This document shows positions 19,016 through 27,584 of a stretch of DNA of 60,818 nucleotides, piece by piece (within the stretch, counting starts at the first letter, position 1; each line of letters starts with the position of its first letter). A program made the position numbers and the translations under genes. The stretch lies in IMG/VR virus record IMGVR_UViG_3300033153_010441, positions 1 to 60,818 of that record. The stretch is one strand, 5' to 3'. The notes below the pieces were generated by a model. That model did no database searches and was not told the origin of the DNA. It saw only the letters and a program-made list of their open reading frames with translations. This stretch comes from a virus.

Positions 19016-20083
19016 TTAGGAGGACAGGTCAGACACAGCCACTTCAGCACGAACCATCCACGCCTGATTGAGGATCACACAGGCATGATAGGTTTTCCAG
19101 CTTACATGGCCGCGCTGGGCCATCGGGTCACTGTCGGAGGGTTTAGGGTTAACAACCATCGGAGTGAGGCTGTTCTTACCCTTGAGAGGCACCACCGCGT
19201 AGGCATTACGGGCAATATAGAGAATAGGGTACACATAGCACTTGCTACCATCATTCAACACGGGTTGATCCGTCCAAGCAGCGCCGACGGCACCAAAGGA
19301 CTGCATCACGGTGCTGGTGATGTAGCGCACATCCTCCACTTTACCAATCTCACCGGCCACCGGCTCGATAGTGGCGTACTTCTCAGCCGGGACAAACCCG
19401 CTCATCCCACGAATATCAGCCTCGCAATCGGGATGACACAAGGCGATATAGCTGGGTGCAATCGGCTCGGTGCCATAGTTAGGACTTGCCTTAACCTTGG
19501 TCGTCACCGGCTTGGCCAACTGGTTCTTCAGGGAGCGGGTGATCTTACGCTGGAGGTTGAGACTCAGGGGAGATTCAACGTTACCCCGAGCGGAACCATC
19601 AGCATAAAACACGTTAGACCCGCCCACAAGGGCGTCGTAGCGCACCCGCTCAACAAGGAACGGAGCCTGCTCGCTCAGCGCCTCAATTGCCTCCTGAAGC
19701 ACCGGGTCCTCGTGGGTGTCCATAATCACGTCGGTAATCACGGTACGATCACCGAGCTGGGTCAAGGTCACTTCAATGTCTTCACAATCCAGATCGGTAG
19801 CGTCAGGGGTAACGCCCTCGGTCAAGGTCTTGGCAGCAACATTGAAGAGCTGATCAGTGCCGGTCTGGCCCCAGTATTCAGCCGGGTTATAAATCCCACC
19901 AAACTCAGTGAAAGTATCACTCGCCAGAAAGTACCGACGAAACTTCATGGTTTTGGTGGACTTGGTAGGCAAGGGCTTGGTCTGCCCAAACATCTCAAAC
20001 ACCAGATAGGGGGTACCCCTCTCCAACATTTCCTTTACAACGTAAGCCGCAGAACGCGGCGAAATGTCACCGTAAGTAGTCAT
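19016..20083 (-). CDS. Major capsid protein, N4-gp56 family, 355 aa
   Basis: Forms the icosahedral head. The N-terminal TYGDISPRSAAYVVKEML and the following PLPTKSTKTMKFRRY strand are the signature of the N4-gp56 capsid family, and the length is typical. It follows the acidic scaffold gene by 22 bases and is followed by a strong terminator, as expected for the most highly expressed virion gene. Its GC content and synonymous codon choice look higher than in neighbouring genes, in line with high expression. Confidence 0.9.
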   Translation of the reverse strand: MTTYGDISPRSAAYVVKEMLERGTPYLVFEMFGQTKPLPTKSTKTMKFRRYFLASDTFTEFGGIYNPAEYWGQTGTDQLFNVAAKTLTEGVTPDATDLDCEDIEVTLTQLGDRTVITDVIMDTHEDPVLQEAIEALSEQAPFLVERVRYDALVGGSNVFYADGSARGNVESPLSLNLQRKITRSLKNQLAKPVTTKVKASPNYGTEPIAPSYIALCHPDCEADIRGMSGFVPAEKYATIEPVAGEIGKVEDVRYITSTVMQSFGAVGAAWTDQPVLNDGSKCYVYPILYIARNAYAVVPLKGKNSLTPMVVNPKPSDSDPMAQRGHVSWKTYHACVILNQAWMVRAEVAVSDLSS

Positions 20084-20105
20084 TGTTCAATTCCTTTCTT
20101 AAATA

Positions 20106-21029
20106 TTACGTGGAACCGGCAAAAACCTCCCACGCAGCATCAAAATCATCCTTGTTAACCTTCTTTTTATTAGGCGGCCCGGCGCCACGAGCCTTAACGG
20201 CTTGGTGTGGGTCATTTTTCTTAAAAACCGACTCTCTCTTGACGGAGTTGACCTGCTCCCCGAACGTCGTAATATTCCGGGCCTGCTTGTATGAAGTGAG
20301 CATTTCAATCACTTCGGTAGCGGTTCCCTTATCACGAATATTCTTCAAGGTAGCCTGGATATACGACGGTTGTTCTTCAATCCAACTGTTCAGGTCATCA
20401 GTATCCAAGTTTTTCCATCCCGGATGGGCTTGCTCAATTTGATTGACATGCTCCTCAATAGATTTTCTGTGCAACGTCTCACGCATCGCTGCAAGGTCCG
20501 GTTCGAATTTTTTGGTATACTCTCTGACCAACCTCTCAGCCTCAGCGGCAGCAAGCTTGCGAAGCGGTTTTTCAAACTCAGGATACTGCTCAATAAAATC
20601 GCGCACAGGGTCGTCATCATCACCCTCGCTGGAAACGTCTTTGTCGTGATCGTCATTCGCAGACGGCGACTTTAATGCTTCCAACTCAGCGCGAAGCTTC
20701 TCAAGTTCTGCCTTAGCTTTTTCTGCCTCTTCTCGTTCCTTTCGGATACGACCAGCCCAGGATGCATTGCGGTGTTTTTCTTTTTCGTAAAGGGTTTTCC
20801 AATCCGATGAATCGTCAGCGTTGTCATCATCAGCATCGTCATCATCATCATTAACATCCTGATGATCCTGGTCATTATCCTCTTCGTCATGATCATGGGT
20901 TTCGTTGTTCGTATCCGCATCAGTACCGCTATCGGTGTTATTGTTGTCGGGCGAATCATCGATAACCTGATCTTCCATGTCAGCAGTAAGCTCATCCCAA
21001 ACGTCATCATAATTCTTTTCTTCAGTCAT
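20106..21029 (-). CDS. Capsid scaffolding/assembly protein, 307 aa
   Basis: The first ~70 residues are extremely Asp/Asn/Glu-rich and the next ~60 form a Glu/Lys/Ala coiled coil. The C-terminal region is helical with basic residues. That composition and its place between portal and capsid genes fit an internal scaffold that is removed during head maturation. No protease is encoded nearby. Confidence 0.8.
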   Translation of the reverse strand: MTEEKNYDDVWDELTADMEDQVIDDSPDNNNTDSGTDADTNNETHDHDEEDNDQDHQDVNDDDDDADDDNADDSSDWKTLYEKEKHRNASWAGRIRKEREEAEKAKAELEKLRAELEALKSPSANDDHDKDVSSEGDDDDPVRDFIEQYPEFEKPLRKLAAAEAERLVREYTKKFEPDLAAMRETLHRKSIEEHVNQIEQAHPGWKNLDTDDLNSWIEEQPSYIQATLKNIRDKGTATEVIEMLTSYKQARNITTFGEQVNSVKRESVFKKNDPHQAVKARGAGPPNKKKVNKDDFDAAWEVFAGST

Positions 21030-21066
21030 AGTTCCTCATCGCGGGGCGCACCATGGCGTATCCCAA

Positions 21067-21246
21067 TTAAGTTACAAGTTGCCGCTTGAGGTAGCGCATT
21101 TCGGCGATACGGCCACGACAATTCGCCACCTCTTCCGGCGGACAAGTCTCAAGTTTATCTCTGAGACTTTCAATACGTTCATTCACATATTTGAGTAGAT
21201 CATTACGAGGTGTGCCTTCTAATTCCAGTTTGGCTTTAACAGTCAT
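21067..21246 (-). CDS. Small helical protein between portal and scaffold, 59 aa
   Basis: The ATG at 21244-21246 lies one base after the portal stop. The product starts MTVKAKLELEGT and is a charged helix with two cysteines (near residues 35 and 43). Podoviruses often have a short gene here; its job is unknown. It is supported by tight packing between neighbours and an open frame without alternative use. Confidence 0.6.
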   Translation of the reverse strand: MTVKAKLELEGTPRNDLLKYVNERIESLRDKLETCPPEEVANCRGRIAEMRYLKRQLVT

Positions 21247-21247
21247 T

Positions 21248-23332
21248 TTATGTTAGTGGTTGTCCATCAGGTCCAAAGACTTGCGGAATATCTCCCTGCT
21301 GAATCGCAGCAGGATTCACCTGTTCCAGGGTAGCCCTGGGTGAATTATTACCACCATCCTCACGGACGGTTCCGTCATCATCAACATGGCCAGAGGATTT
21401 AGCCTTAAGCAATTCCATTTGCTCAGAAAACTTCTGTTGGCGCTGCGCCTCTTCGGCCTGTTGTCTTTGTTCGAAGCTAACTTGTTGCGGGTTTTTAATA
21501 ATATTCAGATCATCAAGATCCATGGACCGGGCAAGCTCACGTAGAATTTCATCACGATTAACAAACTGCAAATCAACCGGGTTGTTGGTTAGCATGGCGA
21601 AATTCGAAAGTTGCTCGTTACGAATCTCCTTGGCAATCAAGCTGGTCGAACCGTAGGCACGAACCTCATAATCACCTTTAATTTTTTCATCAGGATTGTT
21701 TGCCATGTTCCAAAAATACATGGCTCTAATGAAAGGAATAGTCACACCATCATCAAAGTTTTTAGTTTGATCCTTTAGCGTGACATTCGTTGCACCCATC
21801 AGGAGACTCAGACCCGTTGCGGTCGCACCGGCGCCCTTGACATTATTTGTATCCCCGTACATATAACGGGGAATAACGCTTACCTCGTCGGCCATGTTCA
21901 TGAAAAACTCGGCCATCTTCATAAACTCAGCCGTGTAAGCACGAATTGAATACACATTAACTGCATTACTGGCCGCTTCGCTACCCTGCCCTTCCCGCAT
22001 AAATACACGGAAGGGGTAAATACTGGTTGGATCTTCACCAGGGGAAAGTAAATCTGTATTTACTTCAATGAGTGGTCCTGCGCTGATTGCAGCATTATCC
22101 AACATGGCCCGGATGCTGGAATTAACGAGACTTTGGCTGTGTCGCAAAACACGCGGAATACCTTCTCCAAAGATGCTCGTTTCGTCCTTGTTGTAGTAAT
22201 AAAAATAATATGGAAAAGATGATCCTATGGCCGGAGCCAGAGTGGCTTTGATAACTATGTTATCCAGCAGCCATACATTAGCAGCAACTTCAGGACCAAG
22301 CGCTTCCTCATCCAGATCAAACCCAAGATCATCAATCAGATCCTTGGTCTTCAGGTAGCCCCAAAACTCCAGCACCTGATATTGATTACGCCGGGCAATT
22401 GGACTGGGTGATAATTCATCACGACTCAAATCCTTCAGATTTGTCTCATGATTTTTGACCGAAGCATTTCCTTCGGGATGTGCTTCAATAAAATCCCGAA
22501 TTGGTTTTTCGTCAAAGTCGTTTCGTTTGGCTAATTCATAAAGTTGTTTGCGATTGAAGATATATCGCTGAAAAATGTAGTTCATGTCTTCCGGCTCAGT
22601 GACACTCATATCTGGGTAAATGTCCCATACCGGAATAAACTCACAATAAGGGGTTACATGCTTAATTACAATTTGGGTCCATCCGTTCGGACCCTTGATC
22701 CAACGATGTGCTTCCGTATGTTTATTGAGCGGCCCCTTGAGAATACCTGTGCCGTAGAGATTACCACTTTTAATTACCCGACGAATAATATCCCGGTACT
22801 TTAATTCAGCCAACTGATCCTCGATGACCTTATTCATCTTGTTGGATCTTTTCTTCGCCTCATCAATTACCAGGGCATGGATTTCTTCAGGTTGTGGGGC
22901 GCGTCCGGTGACCTGCATGATCTGCATCCCAATCTGCTCCATCACTGGCATGGAAAGCTCAGGGATAGGAGACGGGTTTACAGACCAGTTCTTTTCCCCA
23001 TTGGCCGGAAAAAGAAGATCAGCCATCCGGGCACTGATGGTATTGACTTTCGTTTTTGTAATTGACATGAAAGCCTTGGACCGATAAGGGCTAATCTTTG
23101 ACTCCACGTCTGGATCATACTCACCCTTATATTGGCGCAAGTCCTTTAGCCAGTCCTCTTCAATAAAATTGGCACGGTCGCGTTCTGCTTCACCAAACAT
23201 TTCAAATAATGTATTCCCCAAGTTGGTCACATGATCACCCAACAGGTTTTCATCAGGTGATGTGTCGGACTGGGAAATATGCTCATATGTTTGGTTAAAC
23301 TCTTGTTCTTCTTTTTCACGCTGTTCAATCAT
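21248..23332 (-). CDS. Portal (head-tail connector) protein, 694 aa
   Basis: Builds the dodecameric DNA gate at one head vertex. Size, the N-terminal helical segment, the SPYRSKAFMSITKTKVNTI region and the long C-terminal Gln-rich tail fit P22-like portals of about 700 residues. It lies directly after the large terminase and just before the scaffold, the canonical packaging-module order. Confidence 0.85.
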   Translation of the reverse strand: MIEQREKEEQEFNQTYEHISQSDTSPDENLLGDHVTNLGNTLFEMFGEAERDRANFIEEDWLKDLRQYKGEYDPDVESKISPYRSKAFMSITKTKVNTISARMADLLFPANGEKNWSVNPSPIPELSMPVMEQIGMQIMQVTGRAPQPEEIHALVIDEAKKRSNKMNKVIEDQLAELKYRDIIRRVIKSGNLYGTGILKGPLNKHTEAHRWIKGPNGWTQIVIKHVTPYCEFIPVWDIYPDMSVTEPEDMNYIFQRYIFNRKQLYELAKRNDFDEKPIRDFIEAHPEGNASVKNHETNLKDLSRDELSPSPIARRNQYQVLEFWGYLKTKDLIDDLGFDLDEEALGPEVAANVWLLDNIVIKATLAPAIGSSFPYYFYYYNKDETSIFGEGIPRVLRHSQSLVNSSIRAMLDNAAISAGPLIEVNTDLLSPGEDPTSIYPFRVFMREGQGSEAASNAVNVYSIRAYTAEFMKMAEFFMNMADEVSVIPRYMYGDTNNVKGAGATATGLSLLMGATNVTLKDQTKNFDDGVTIPFIRAMYFWNMANNPDEKIKGDYEVRAYGSTSLIAKEIRNEQLSNFAMLTNNPVDLQFVNRDEILRELARSMDLDDLNIIKNPQQVSFEQRQQAEEAQRQQKFSEQMELLKAKSSGHVDDDGTVREDGGNNSPRATLEQVNPAAIQQGDIPQVFGPDGQPLT

Positions 23333-23334
23333 TA

Positions 23335-25722
23335 TTAATAACCACCCATGGAATCAGCCGGACCGTGATAACGTTGTTTCGGCACACGACGGCTCATTTT
23401 TTTAAAAACACGCCCCTCGGACAATTCCAAGGCGGCATACTGCAACGCATCATGAACATGACTAAAAATATTTTTGTCGGGAGTTTCCTTAAAACGATCA
23501 CCAACACGAGCAGATGTTAGAATTTTTCCATACCTGTATTCGCTGATAAAACCTTTGCGAAGAATCGTACAGTTTGAAGATAGTAAAAACCCTGGCTCTT
23601 TGCCGTTTAACTTATGGAGAAAGTAATTAACTGCTTCGCGCCGGGCCAAACCATTATTAGTCTTAGCAGTGCGTATTGGAAAACCGGCACGCTTAAGAAT
23701 ATCAAATGCACTTTTTTTGTCATTCTCACTTCTGGTTGTAGATGCCGGATCTACAATCAGCATGAAACGAAAGTTGGCATAATTGGTTTTAATCTTCGGC
23801 CATAAATAATTATGTGCGAAAGAATCGATTGATGTGTCTTCTGTGACAATCTCATCAATCACAACCAATTGACCAGTCGGTGTAAGTTGACAAAATGCAG
23901 CAGCCGGGGTCAAACCACAGTCCACGCCAATGATCAATGGCAACGCTGGCATGGGTTTAATTAAGTGCGGACTACAATGCAGGGTATCATTATAAGATGG
24001 AAAAACTGGTTTGCCTTGACGGGCCATCCCATAATTATTAAGGATGAAAACATTTACCCAATCCGCGTCAGCACCAGACACCATGTCCTGGTAGTATTCT
24101 TCACTTAAGTTTTCAATGTTATCCGCGTCCGGGTTTAGTTTGTACCAGTTACCATCATTATCACACACAAACCCCTCACGCTCATGACAGATGAGCAGTG
24201 CCGGGGGCTGAGAATAAAAACTGTGATTTGCTGGTTTATTTTCTTCAGCCAGTTTATAAAGCCAGTGTTCTGTATCAACGGAGTTGTAGTCACAGATAAT
24301 AAACGGGCTGACCGGCTGAATGTTCTGCTTCTTTTTTAGAGGGAAGCGATTAATACGCGACTTGAGCATCTGATGAACCTGCTGCGGCATTTCTGCAGCT
24401 TCGTTCATGTGCGCGCCGGTCAACTGAAATGATTGCAGCTTGTTTACTTCCTCTTCACGATCAAGGGCAATAAAGAATAGTTCCATGTGCATTTCAGTCC
24501 CATCAGCTAAGGGGAGACGTATCTCACCACGGATTGGAACATCGTAAACAATCTTAATTAAATTCTGGAACCATTCTTTCCATGATTTAACTACCGTGGT
24601 CTTAATCGCTGGGTAAGTTGACCGAAGGATTGCATAACGACTCTGTCGTATGTTATCAACAATTATAGGCTGCCTCATTGCATTCATAAATAGATGCATA
24701 ATACAGCCGGAGGTTTTGCCGGAATTACCAGTCACAAAGATTTTATTATTGTGACGAGCCACAAAATAACTGGTCGGAACAGTGAAGCAGTATTGAAAAC
24801 CATCAGTAGATGATACTGTTTCGCAAGAGCAATTATGGAACGTCGTAGAGTCGCCTGTAAGAAGGGTGACGGATACTACGTATGAATGTTCAACATGCGA
24901 AATAGTAGCATGATGGCCCAGCGTATGCGCCACAAACTGGATAAAATCAGCATCCCGCTTATGCGGGGAGTGATACCTCAGATAATTATCACCCCAATAT
25001 TTTAACTCATCAAAAATAATTTGCGCCTGAGCCTGGGTGATGGTCCACCAAACAGGGCCGTACTGTTTGGATCGAAGCGGCGCTTGAAAAGTAATAACAT
25101 GCTCGCCATGCTGGTTTGTGTGCGCTTCCCAGGAACGCTCAGCCAAAGTCAATAAGTGTTTGACCCGCTCAAGCTTGTATGAATAACGAAAACGCATCAC
25201 ACAAGAATTAGTGCTTGCCTCTGTGAAAAGACCCTCAGCATGCACAGCTACCATCAGCCGCAGATCCGGCTCAGACAAATTTATTCCAGGCTGATTAATA
25301 GACAGCTTGATTGTAGTTGGAATACGATACTTCAGGCCCTCTGTCCCTTGCGCTATTTTGTCTGCAATATGTTGAGCGGAACACTCATGAAAAACACCAC
25401 GCCAATCGTAATATGGTACTCTATGGTCAGGTGACAAAACCATATCAACCGTATTGGCATTGTAAATATGAAAAAGAGGTTGCTCCGCTGGAACCTTGAT
25501 GTACGCCTGTGGTTTGACAAAATTGATGTGTTGAATTTCGGGGTGCCATTGCGCCACCAGATCACGCTTGGCGTCATACTCAGAAATTTTCTTCCAGCCG
25601 CCAGGAGTTAAAAACTCACTTTCAGGTGGCAGGCACCCAACCGGGCCTTTTACGAATATATAACGATTTGGATCACGATGTACTCTTGCAAATGTGCTAT
25701 TTGCTATGTAGTCAAGTTGCAC
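23335..25722 (-). CDS. terL: Terminase large subunit precursor with in-frame intein, 795 aa
   Basis: ATP-driven DNA packaging motor and nuclease. The first 29 residues end in VKGPVG, a 304-residue intein follows (30-333), and the sequence resumes SGKTSG, so splicing restores the Walker A loop GPVGSGKT. The mature protein would be 491 residues, normal for the family. Later motifs are a Walker B-like GAHMNEAAE and the RNase H-like nuclease residues in IIGVDCG (D601 of the precursor), MLIVDPAS and HVHDALQY. Portal follows two bases later. Without splicing the ATPase should be dead, which makes packaging depend on the intein. Confidence 0.92.
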   Translation of the reverse strand: MQLDYIANSTFARVHRDPNRYIFVKGPVGCLPPESEFLTPGGWKKISEYDAKRDLVAQWHPEIQHINFVKPQAYIKVPAEQPLFHIYNANTVDMVLSPDHRVPYYDWRGVFHECSAQHIADKIAQGTEGLKYRIPTTIKLSINQPGINLSEPDLRLMVAVHAEGLFTEASTNSCVMRFRYSYKLERVKHLLTLAERSWEAHTNQHGEHVITFQAPLRSKQYGPVWWTITQAQAQIIFDELKYWGDNYLRYHSPHKRDADFIQFVAHTLGHHATISHVEHSYVVSVTLLTGDSTTFHNCSCETVSSTDGFQYCFTVPTSYFVARHNNKIFVTGNSGKTSGCIMHLFMNAMRQPIIVDNIRQSRYAILRSTYPAIKTTVVKSWKEWFQNLIKIVYDVPIRGEIRLPLADGTEMHMELFFIALDREEEVNKLQSFQLTGAHMNEAAEMPQQVHQMLKSRINRFPLKKKQNIQPVSPFIICDYNSVDTEHWLYKLAEENKPANHSFYSQPPALLICHEREGFVCDNDGNWYKLNPDADNIENLSEEYYQDMVSGADADWVNVFILNNYGMARQGKPVFPSYNDTLHCSPHLIKPMPALPLIIGVDCGLTPAAAFCQLTPTGQLVVIDEIVTEDTSIDSFAHNYLWPKIKTNYANFRFMLIVDPASTTRSENDKKSAFDILKRAGFPIRTAKTNNGLARREAVNYFLHKLNGKEPGFLLSSNCTILRKGFISEYRYGKILTSARVGDRFKETPDKNIFSHVHDALQYAALELSEGRVFKKMSRRVPKQRYHGPADSMGGY
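24724..25635 (-). mobile_element. Intein (304 aa) inside the terminase P-loop
   Basis: It begins with Cys (residue 30, codon 25633-25635) and ends KIFVTGN before Ser+1. Block A is CLPPESEFLTPGGW. Block B is VLSPDHRV, with Ser in place of the usual Thr. Blocks F/G are CFTVPTSYFVARHNNKIFVTGN, split here as CFTVPTSYFV and ARHNNKIFVTGN; the penultimate residue is Gly where His is usual. The middle ~150 residues are long enough for a homing endonuclease and contain LMVAVHAEG, alignable with LAGLIDADG position by position. A clear second copy is not seen, so the nuclease may be decayed. Confidence 0.88.
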
Positions 25723-25725
25723 AAT

Positions 25726-26064
25726 TTATTCAACAACAACCTTATAGAAAAAGAATGAATGTTTACCACCTGAAGCAGTGGTAACCTCAAATACCAGTGA
25801 GTGGTTGCCTTTCAATAACTCACCTGGATATTGTAAACGAACCTTGACTGTGTTGTTTTCAACCTGAGAAGAATCAACAAGATTTGTTGTTGATTCAGTA
25901 AAGTCATTGATATGATCAGAGAATCTAACCTTACCAAAAAATGAACGAATATTACATGCCGTGATTGTCTCACCGTCTGGAATAGCGTCTGAAAAGTCAA
26001 AAACGAACGGACCCCATTGATCGCTATAATAACGGATGAGAATCGTACCGAGCGGAAAATCCAT
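25726..26064 (-). CDS. Hypothetical beta-rich virion protein, 112 aa
   Basis: All-beta composition with two halves that look like an immunoglobulin-like sandwich, including a C-terminal GNHSLVFEVTT strand. Phage proteins of this kind decorate tails or fibres. It starts one base after the preceding gene and ends three bases before the terminase, within the late operon. No enzyme motif. Confidence 0.55.
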   Translation of the reverse strand: MDFPLGTILIRYYSDQWGPFVFDFSDAIPDGETITACNIRSFFGKVRFSDHINDFTESTTNLVDSSQVENNTVKVRLQYPGELLKGNHSLVFEVTTASGGKHSFFFYKVVVE

Positions 26065-26065
26065 T

Positions 26066-26437
26066 TTAAGCAGGATCAGGAATACCTACAGTAAAGGCAG
26101 TCAACGTGAAAGTGTTTCCGTTTGAAACGCCTTGCGAAGCATCAAGCGGACCAGTAGCAATAATTTCCGAATTAGAATCTTTGGTAAGAGCATAATGGGT
26201 CGCGGTCCCATCTCCGGTTACATTACCATCATTGATGGCCGCCACCGTAACTTCACGACCACCACCAGAACGGTTGGCGGGGGCGCCAATACTCGGTGAA
26301 GCCTTGCTACCCAAAGCATATGCAGCAATATTTGACCAAGTTAAACCTGGGTCGTCAGAAAGAAGATAGAGCTTTTCTGTATTGTTTATAATATAATTTA
26401 AACCATTATCGAAAACATTATCCGATAGTGCAGACAT
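26066..26437 (-). CDS. Hypothetical virion protein, 123 aa
   Basis: Starts MSALSDNVFDNGLNYI, a start I have seen in small phage structural proteins encoded beside tail-fibre genes, followed by Gly/Thr/Asn-rich beta strands. It is probably exposed on the particle. No catalytic residues stand out. It has the same orientation and tight spacing as its neighbours. Confidence 0.5.
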   Translation of the reverse strand: MSALSDNVFDNGLNYIINNTEKLYLLSDDPGLTWSNIAAYALGSKASPSIGAPANRSGGGREVTVAAINDGNVTGDGTATHYALTKDSNSEIIATGPLDASQGVSNGNTFTLTAFTVGIPDPA

Positions 26438-26448
26438 TATTTATTCTC

Positions 26449-27024
26449 CTAAATTTTAAATAGGAATTTGTGATTAGGCTCAAATGCAATAAACGATTGC
26501 GCCAGATCATCAGATGAAAAATCAAACACGGATGGTGGCGCAATAAAGATACGTTTCACAGGAAGAGCATTGAATGCTTCAACTGTGGTGAAGAAAAAAA
26601 TCATTTCTGGAATTGTAAAAACGGGGGGCTGCGCGGTAATATTGTTAGCCACCAAGTGGTAGATAACATGAATCTGTGAGGGCTGAATAACCGGCGCAGG
26701 CGTCACAATGCCAGATGGTGCAAGATGATGATCCTGCCTAATGGTTGGCGCCGTGATAACCGGGGCGGCTGTTTCAACCGAAAGGGCAGATATATATACA
26801 ATGGCAGTTAATTCAGGCGCGCCTACAATTGGCACGTCCGCGACAATAGCTCCAGCGCCAAGATTATAAATATGACCAAGTACTGGCGCACCAAGCACAG
26901 CCGCCGAGGTGATAATGTCTGATGCAATTAAATTTACAGGGACTTTACCACCGAGCCATTCGTCATAAGCAGTATTAATAAAATGGCTTTGATTAGTACT
27001 TTCAAAAATAGACACTGTTGACAT
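26449..27024 (-). CDS. Hypothetical repeat-containing virion protein, 191 aa
   Basis: From about residue 35 to 140 there are degenerate units of roughly 16-20 residues with the pattern hydrophobic-A-x-I-V-x-P-x-I/L, rich in Pro, Val, Ile and Ala. These look like short beta-strand repeats as in fibre or spike proteins. No cysteines or catalytic motif. Likely part of, or bound to, the tail fibre encoded upstream. Confidence 0.5.
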   Translation of the reverse strand: MSTVSIFESTNQSHFINTAYDEWLGGKVPVNLIASDIITSAAVLGAPVLGHIYNLGAGAIVADVPIVGAPELTAIVYISALSVETAAPVITAPTIRQDHHLAPSGIVTPAPVIQPSQIHVIYHLVANNITAQPPVFTIPEMIFFFTTVEAFNALPVKRIFIAPPSVFDFSSDDLAQSFIAFEPNHKFLFKI

Positions 27025-27093
27025 CAGCAGTCCTTATTCGTAGTGGTAAAGTTTACATAGACCAAGAAACCGCAAGGCCCGTAAGCCCTGTCT

Positions 27094-27321
27094 TTACAGC
27101 CCTTCATCAACATAACTTGCCAGCGCATCCGCGATCACCGCCAGCTGGTCAGCCCGATCCTCGTAGTACTCCCACTGGTCGCCGCAATACTGGGCGTGGC
27201 GCAGAGCCTTGCGGTGCTTGTCTCTGAACCACTCCAGACGCTCGCTGACTGCTCGGTAATCTCTGATAAGAGCAGCATGTACTTCTGCTAAGGATTGATA
27301 TTTTCGCTCAATATCTTTCAT
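27094..27321 (-). CDS. Small conserved helical protein, paralogue of the 44031 gene, 75 aa
   Basis: Residues about 28-70 match residues about 52-93 of the plus-strand gene at 44031 at roughly 37 of 42 positions, sharing KALRHAQYCGDQWEYYE and ADQLAVIADALAS. Function is unknown; the charged helix with a YCGDQWEYYE turn may bind a partner. The two copies use clearly different synonymous codons, this one being GC-rich at third positions. Two bases separate it from the preceding 86-aa gene. Confidence 0.65.
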   Translation of the reverse strand: MKDIERKYQSLAEVHAALIRDYRAVSERLEWFRDKHRKALRHAQYCGDQWEYYEDRADQLAVIADALASYVDEGL

Positions 27322-27323
27322 CT

Positions 27324-27584
27324 TTACAGTCCCATCGAATCAAGCGCTGCTTCCTTAGCCTTCACTTCGTAGGCAACCTTGACCTTTCCGTCTTCCATCA
27401 CTTCCCACTTTTCAGGCGGCAGTTTAACGGCTTCCTGGTCCTGGGCCAGCATCGGTTTTTCGTCCACGATCTGAGCTGGCCGCGGATCAATGGTTTTAGG
27501 CGTCAAGCCTATCTCCGTGCGCCCATCGCGGTATTTGCGAACATAACGCTTGCCAACATCAAAAGAAGCGACTAGTCTTCCCAT
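27324..27584 (-). CDS. Hypothetical protein after tail fibre, 86 aa
   Basis: The basic N-terminus (DVGKRYVRKYRDGRTEIGLTP) is followed by an acidic, Lys-rich tail. The start lies inside the end of the tail-fibre gene (13-bp overlap). Small genes in this place often encode fibre assembly chaperones, but I recognise no such family here. Confidence 0.5.
   Translation of the reverse strand: MGRLVASFDVGKRYVRKYRDGRTEIGLTPKTIDPRPAQIVDEKPMLAQDQEAVKLPPEKWEVMEDGKVKVAYEVKAKEAALDSMGL

Noticed and set aside
19085-20158. 357-codon plus-strand frame opposite the capsid gene
   Set aside because: Long only because the capsid gene has biased codons; antisense to a clear N4-gp56 protein.
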